From Acidobacteriota bacterium (GTDB taxonomy: Bacteria; Acidobacteriota; Blastocatellia; Pyrinomonadales; Pyrinomonadaceae), in the NCBI GenBank assembly GCA_018269005.1, contig JAFDVK010000020.1, positions 1 through 47,847 of the forward strand: a DNA stretch of 47,847 nt, read 5' to 3'. Shown here piece by piece: positions 44,221 through 47,847 of this stretch (position 1 is the stretch's first letter; each line of letters begins with the position of its first letter). The position numbers and the translations under genes were made by a program. The notes beneath the pieces were generated by a model. That model saw nothing but the letters and a program-made list of their open reading frames with translations. It was not told where the DNA came from and ran no database searches.

Positions 44221-45591
44221 CTACTCCATCGTTGCGAGGATGCCGCGAATGTCCTGTTCGGTCGTGTCGGGGTTGATGAAGCAGAACCTTGCGACTGTCT
44301 CGTAGCGACCGTTCGCGCGTGATTTTGTCGGTGTGACCAGGGCGTAGCCGCTCTTGTGGTTGCGATGCGTCCAACTGCTGTAATCCTCAGGTTTCCAGCC
44401 TTTTCGCCTAAATAGTACGCACGATAGACTCGGTTCGCGTACGAGTTCGACGTGCGGAGCCGACGTGATCATTCGGCCCGCGATCCGGGCGAGTTCAATG
44501 CCGCGTTCTATGGCCTCGGTATAGCGGTCGGTGCCGTGCATCGCGAGCGAGAACCAAAGCGGAAGCCCGCGAAGGCGTCTCGTAAGCTGTATCTGATAAT
44601 CCGCCGGATTAAAACCGCTCGCCTCACCCGTGGCGATCTCGAGATACGCCGCTCCCTGTGTGTGCACGCGCTTTGCGAGAGCAGGGTCGCGATAGATGAC
44701 GGCTCCGCAATCGTAGGGTGAGAAGAACCACTTGTGCGGATCGATCGTTACGCTGTCCGCGTTTTCGATCCCGCGGAACAAATGCCTTACCGACGGGGCC
44801 GCCAAAGCGCCGCCGCCGTATGCCGCGTCGATATGAAGCCAAATTCCTTCACGCAGTGCGATCTTCGAAACACCATCGAGGTCGTCGATGATCCCGGCAT
44901 TCGTCGTGCCGCCCGTCGCGATGATCGCGAAGACGCGTGCTCTATCCTCGGGCGTAAGAGCGGAGAGCTGGGCCTCAAGATGCGCGGCCGTGAACCGTCC
45001 GTCCGTCTCGACACAGATGATGTCGGCGTCGATGACGTTCGCCATACTCTTTACGGACGAATGTGCTCCATCAGACGTGATGATCAGGCCGCGCGTGCGT
45101 TCGTGTTTTGGATCGCGTTCTCTCCATGCACCGCGTGCCGCGACGATCGCGGAAAGGTTCGCTGTCGTGCCGCCGCTCGTAAAAACACCGAACGCACCTT
45201 TGGGAAGGCCGGTCAGCGAGACGAGATATTTCATCGCCTGATTCTCGGCCCAGATGCCGCCCGCACCTTCCATCCAGTACGCGCCGTGGATACTCGATGC
45301 CGCTGTAACAAGGTCGAACATAATGCCGGCACGCGTCGGCGAGGCAGGCACAAACGCGAGATGCCGCGGGTGGTCGATCGAGACGCTCGATTCAAGGAGC
45401 ACGTCGCGAAAGATCTTGAACGCGTTCTCGCCGCCGATGCCTTTCGCTGTGATCGTCTCGCCGGCAAGCTCATCAAGTTCCGCCTCGCTCTTCGGATAGC
45501 CAAGCTTCGGATCGGCGTTAGTCACGCGCCCGATAGCGTACTTGATAACGTCGAGCGACATCTCGACAACCTCGATATCGATATTGTGCAT
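44221..45591 (-). CDS. PLP-dependent group II (aromatic) amino acid decarboxylase
   Basis: 456 residues from ATG 45591; ATG 45561 (446 residues) has GAGG 8 nt upstream and is an alternative. PLP features: GVFTSGGTTANLSAI (phosphate grip), IATGGTTNAGIIDD, HIDAAYGGGAL with the Asp that binds the pyridine N, and DPHKWFFSP with the Schiff-base lysine. Size and order fit tryptophan, tyrosine or DOPA decarboxylases. Its place between ACMSD and kynureninase suggests an aromatic substrate of the tryptophan family, possibly tryptophan or kynurenine; that is inference. TATACT ends 9 nt before ATG 45591. Confidence 0.88.
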   Translation of the reverse strand: MHNIDIEVVEMSLDVIKYAIGRVTNADPKLGYPKSEAELDELAGETITAKGIGGENAFKIFRDVLLESSVSIDHPRHLAFVPASPTRAGIMFDLVTAASSIHGAYWMEGAGGIWAENQAMKYLVSLTGLPKGAFGVFTSGGTTANLSAIVAARGAWRERDPKHERTRGLIITSDGAHSSVKSMANVIDADIICVETDGRFTAAHLEAQLSALTPEDRARVFAIIATGGTTNAGIIDDLDGVSKIALREGIWLHIDAAYGGGALAAPSVRHLFRGIENADSVTIDPHKWFFSPYDCGAVIYRDPALAKRVHTQGAAYLEIATGEASGFNPADYQIQLTRRLRGLPLWFSLAMHGTDRYTEAIERGIELARIAGRMITSAPHVELVREPSLSCVLFRRKGWKPEDYSSWTHRNHKSGYALVTPTKSRANGRYETVARFCFINPDTTEQDIRGILATME

Positions 45592-45639
45592 ACGGCTTAA
45601 AGTATAGCGAAATGTCGCCTTACGCTCTTGTCATATTTT

Positions 45640-45676
45640 TATAATCGCAGGTTTTCAATTAAATTAGTCGGAGACG
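45640..45676 (+). promoter_or_regulatory. -10 element and ribosome binding site of kynU
   Basis: TATAAT at 45640-45645 and GGAGA at 45670-45674, 2 nt before the ATG at 45677 (short spacing). No clear -35 was found. This is one of the few genes of the cluster with both a -10 at normal distance and a Shine-Dalgarno-like sequence. Confidence 0.4.
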
Positions 45677-46942
45677 ATGAGTGAGACGAACATTGAATCG
45701 GAGGCCGAATGTGCAGCCTCATTGGACGAAGCGGACAGCCTGAAGCATTTTCGCGAGCGGTTTCTGATTCCAAAGGCCGCGGACGGAAGCGATGCCATCT
45801 ATTTCACAGGCAATTCTCTCGGGCTTCAGCCCAAGACAACGCGTGCGTACATCGAGGCCGAACTCGACGATTGGGCGAGGCTTGGCGTCGAAGGCCATCT
45901 TCACGCCGAACACCCGTGGCTTCCCTATCACGAGTTCCTGACCGAAAAGATGGCCCGCGTAGTCGGCGGACTGCCGATCGAGACGGTCGTGATGAATTCG
46001 CTGACGGTGAACCTGCACCTGATGCTCGTCTCCTTTTATCGCCCGGAGGGGAAAAGGCGAAAGATCATCATCGAGAAGGGAGCGTTTCCGTCAGATCGAT
46101 ATGCGGTCGAATCGCAGTTGAAGTTTCACTCAGTTGCCGATGGACTGATCGAACTCGCTCCACGCGAAGGCGAATCGACCGTGCGTACCGATGACATTCT
46201 GGATGCGATCGAGCGCGTAGGCGACGAACTTACCTTGGTTATGCTCGGCGGCGTCAATTACTACACCGGACAGGCGTTTGATATGGAGGCGATCACCGAC
46301 GCCGGACATCGTGCAGGTGCGATCGTCGGATTCGACCTCGCACACGCTGCCGGAAATCTTGAGCTGAAGCTGAACGACTGGAATGTTGATTTCGCGGTCT
46401 GGTGCTCCTACAAATATCTGAACGCGGGGCCGGGCGGCATCGCCGGAGCTTTCGTTCACGAGCAACACGCACGCAGCTTTGAGCTGCCGCGTTTTGCCGG
46501 TTGGTGGGGACACGACAAGGAGACGCGTTTCCTGATGGGGCCGGATTTCGTGCCGCTCGAAGGAGCCGAAGGCTGGCAGATCTCGAATCCGCCGATCTTC
46601 CAAATGGCCGCCTTGCGCGCCTCGCTCGATATCTTTGATGAGGCGACGATGTCAGCCCTGCGGACGAAGTCCGTAAAGCTGACCGCGCATCTCGAACGGC
46701 TGCTTCGAGAGATCGGTTCGGATCGGATCGAGATCATCACGCCAAGCGACCCGCAGCAGCGAGGCTGCCAACTTTCCATTCGCGTTAAGGATGTAAAAAG
46801 CGGACTTTTTGAGGCGATCACGGCGCGCGGCGTTGTCGCCGACTGGCGCGAGCCGGACGTCATTCGCGTTGCTCCCGTGCCGCTCTATAATACGTTCAAG
46901 GACGCCGAAGATTTTGCCAAGATCCTTAGGGAATGTTTGTGA
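45677..46942 (+). CDS. kynU: Kynureninase
   Basis: 421 residues. A PLP enzyme that splits kynurenine to anthranilate, or 3-hydroxykynurenine to 3-hydroxyanthranilate, plus alanine. Family motifs: FTGNSLGLQPKTTRAYIEAE, VVMNSLTVNLHLML, LGGVNYYTGQAFDM, VGFDLAHAAGN with the PLP-binding Asp, WCSYKYLNAGPGG with the Schiff-base Lys, and GWWGHDKETRF. Its product can feed the 3-hydroxyanthranilate dioxygenase of the same region. YggS follows by 17 bp. Confidence 0.96.
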   Translation: MSETNIESEAECAASLDEADSLKHFRERFLIPKAADGSDAIYFTGNSLGLQPKTTRAYIEAELDDWARLGVEGHLHAEHPWLPYHEFLTEKMARVVGGLPIETVVMNSLTVNLHLMLVSFYRPEGKRRKIIIEKGAFPSDRYAVESQLKFHSVADGLIELAPREGESTVRTDDILDAIERVGDELTLVMLGGVNYYTGQAFDMEAITDAGHRAGAIVGFDLAHAAGNLELKLNDWNVDFAVWCSYKYLNAGPGGIAGAFVHEQHARSFELPRFAGWWGHDKETRFLMGPDFVPLEGAEGWQISNPPIFQMAALRASLDIFDEATMSALRTKSVKLTAHLERLLREIGSDRIEIITPSDPQQRGCQLSIRVKDVKSGLFEAITARGVVADWREPDVIRVAPVPLYNTFKDAEDFAKILRECL

Positions 46943-46959
46943 AGCAGATTTGGTGAAGT

Positions 46960-47694
46960 ATGAGCGAACATATCGCTGAAAATATCGCAGTCATTCAGGG
47001 ACGCATCGAAAATGCCTGCAAGGCGAGCGGGCGAGATCCCGGCGAGGTCAAACTGCTGCTCGCAACGAAGACCGTTTCTGCCGAGCGGATAAAGATCGCT
47101 TTCAGCGCAGGCGTTACGTTGATCGCCGAAAACAAGGTGCAGGAGCTCAAAGAAAAATTTGAAGCATTGAAAGACTTCCCGCACACAAAGCATTTCATCG
47201 GGCACCTGCAGACCAACAAGATCAAGGACCTTTTGAAGTGCGAAGTTGCCTGCATCGAATCTCTCGACCGCTTGGACCTCGCGGAGAAGCTGCAGCAGCG
47301 TCTTGAGTTCGAGGACAAGACGATCGAGGCGTTGATCCAGGTGAACACGTCGTTTGAAGAGAGCAAATTCGGCGTAAGCCCGGAGCATGCCGTCGAACTC
47401 GTGAAGCAAGTCTCGCAATTCGACCGTATCAAAATAAAAGGCCTGATGACGATCGGCCTGTTCAGCGACGAGATCGAACGCGTGCGAAAATGTTTCCGCC
47501 TGCTCAAGGAGATTCAGCGGCAGATCATCGACTTGGAAATTCCCAATGTCGAAATGAACGAATTGTCGATGGGTATGAGCGGCGATCTTGAGGCCGCGAT
47601 CGAAGAAGGTGCAACGATCGTCCGCATCGGCACGGCGATCTTCGGCGAGCGAATTTATTCCGACAGCTATTATTGGAACGAGAATAAGAATTGA
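46960..47694 (+). CDS. YggS/PLPBP-family pyridoxal 5'-phosphate protein
   Basis: 244 residues. Single-domain alanine racemase-like barrel: LLLATKTVSAERI with the PLP lysine, IAENKVQELKEK, HFIGHLQTNKIK, IQVNTSFEESKFGV, GLMTIG and LSMGMSGDLEAAIEEGATIVRIGTAIFG, all typical of YggS. These proteins balance vitamin B6 and amino acid pools and have no proven enzymatic activity. The placement directly after PLP-dependent kynureninase is notable. KMO starts 49 bp downstream. Confidence 0.94.
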   Translation: MSEHIAENIAVIQGRIENACKASGRDPGEVKLLLATKTVSAERIKIAFSAGVTLIAENKVQELKEKFEALKDFPHTKHFIGHLQTNKIKDLLKCEVACIESLDRLDLAEKLQQRLEFEDKTIEALIQVNTSFEESKFGVSPEHAVELVKQVSQFDRIKIKGLMTIGLFSDEIERVRKCFRLLKEIQRQIIDLEIPNVEMNELSMGMSGDLEAAIEEGATIVRIGTAIFGERIYSDSYYWNENKN

Positions 47695-47743
47695 GCGCGT
47701 GTCCCTTTCCGCGGCATTCGGACCGCAGCGTTAAAGTCAAAAT

Positions 47744-47847
47744 ATGGATCGTATTGTCATAATCGGTGCAGGCCTTGCAGGTTCGCTGCTTGCGATCAAT
47801 CTTGCGAAACGCGGCGAGACGGTCGATGTTTACGAATCCCGCGGCGA
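47744..47847 (+). CDS. kmo: Kynurenine 3-monooxygenase, 5' end only
   Basis: The first 34 codons are in the window: MDRIVIIGAGLAGSLLAINL, then AKRGETVDVYESRG, a FAD-binding GxGxxG start with the acidic end of the second strand. This fits flavoprotein hydroxylases of the KMO type, and the position after kynU supports it. It would hydroxylate kynurenine to 3-hydroxykynurenine with NADPH and oxygen. With so little sequence, another FAD monooxygenase cannot be excluded. Confidence 0.72.
   Translation, partial: MDRIVIIGAGLAGSLLAINLAKRGETVDVYESRG

Noticed and set aside
44734..45600. 288-codon plus-strand frame opposite the PLP decarboxylase
   Set aside because: Shadow frame; Arg/Asp-rich composition and no motifs, while the minus strand has the complete decarboxylase.

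Overview
The window looks like chromosomal DNA of a Gram-negative soil-type bacterium. I lean towards Acidobacteriota, class Blastocatellia (Pyrinomonadaceae-like). This is an inference from GC content in the mid-50s by eye, secreted YCF48-type repeat proteins, a type IV-type pilin, a DUF58/MoxR pair, single-copy housekeeping genes (era, prmA, aroA, aroK, nadB) and many small dispersed palindromic repeats. No rRNA is present, so the assignment is not firm.

Bases 1-9569 look like an accessory island. On the minus strand it holds the 5' part of a type I restriction-modification methylase (hsdM, running off the left edge), an orphan Rhs core fragment, a small secreted protein, a 1739-residue Rhs polymorphic toxin whose C-terminal tip carries an HELEH zinc-metallopeptidase motif, and a membrane-anchored FG-GAP/VCBS repeat protein. 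The island ends in a gene-poor stretch at the 3' end of a tRNA-Val(CAC) gene, a typical integration point.

Bases 9656-28435 are core-like: a prepilin, MoxR ATPase + DUF58 protein, ECF sigma factor + zinc-finger anti-sigma factor + a DUF4097-like secreted protein, a Rad50/SbcC-like ATPase translationally coupled to an RNase HI, a YCF48-like repeat protein, prmA, era, a TPR lipoprotein-like gene, an RsbV/RsbW-type partner-switching pair, aroA-aroK, and a BON lipoprotein followed by a YgaU/Kbp-like LysM protein.

Bases 28436-33853 hold a secreted protein of unknown function, then nadB (L-aspartate oxidase) overlapping an acyl-CoA ligase gene, a c-type cytochrome lipoprotein and a TIGR01777-type epimerase. 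Bases 33854-34801 are noncoding and full of short palindromes and repeats; one repeat forms the 3' end of the msrA gene.

Bases 34802-47847 carry msrA, a RidA-family probable 2-aminomuconate deaminase, a GNAT enzyme, a zinc alcohol dehydrogenase, a GxxExxY gene bounded by inverted repeats, a DUF1697 gene, a methyltransferase, and then a scattered kynurenine (tryptophan catabolic) set: 3-hydroxyanthranilate dioxygenase, ACMS decarboxylase, kynureninase and the start of kynurenine 3-monooxygenase at the right edge. Among these lie a BrnT/BrnA toxin-antitoxin pair, a CocE/NonD-type hydrolase, a PLP-dependent (aromatic) amino acid decarboxylase and a YggS-type PLP protein. Taken together, these genes could convert kynurenine through 3-hydroxykynurenine, 3-hydroxyanthranilate and ACMS to 2-aminomuconate semialdehyde. 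The 2-aminomuconate semialdehyde dehydrogenase and the tryptophan 2,3-dioxygenase are not in the window.

Many genes lack a Shine-Dalgarno sequence and have a -10-like hexamer 6-9 nt before the ATG, which suggests leaderless transcripts.
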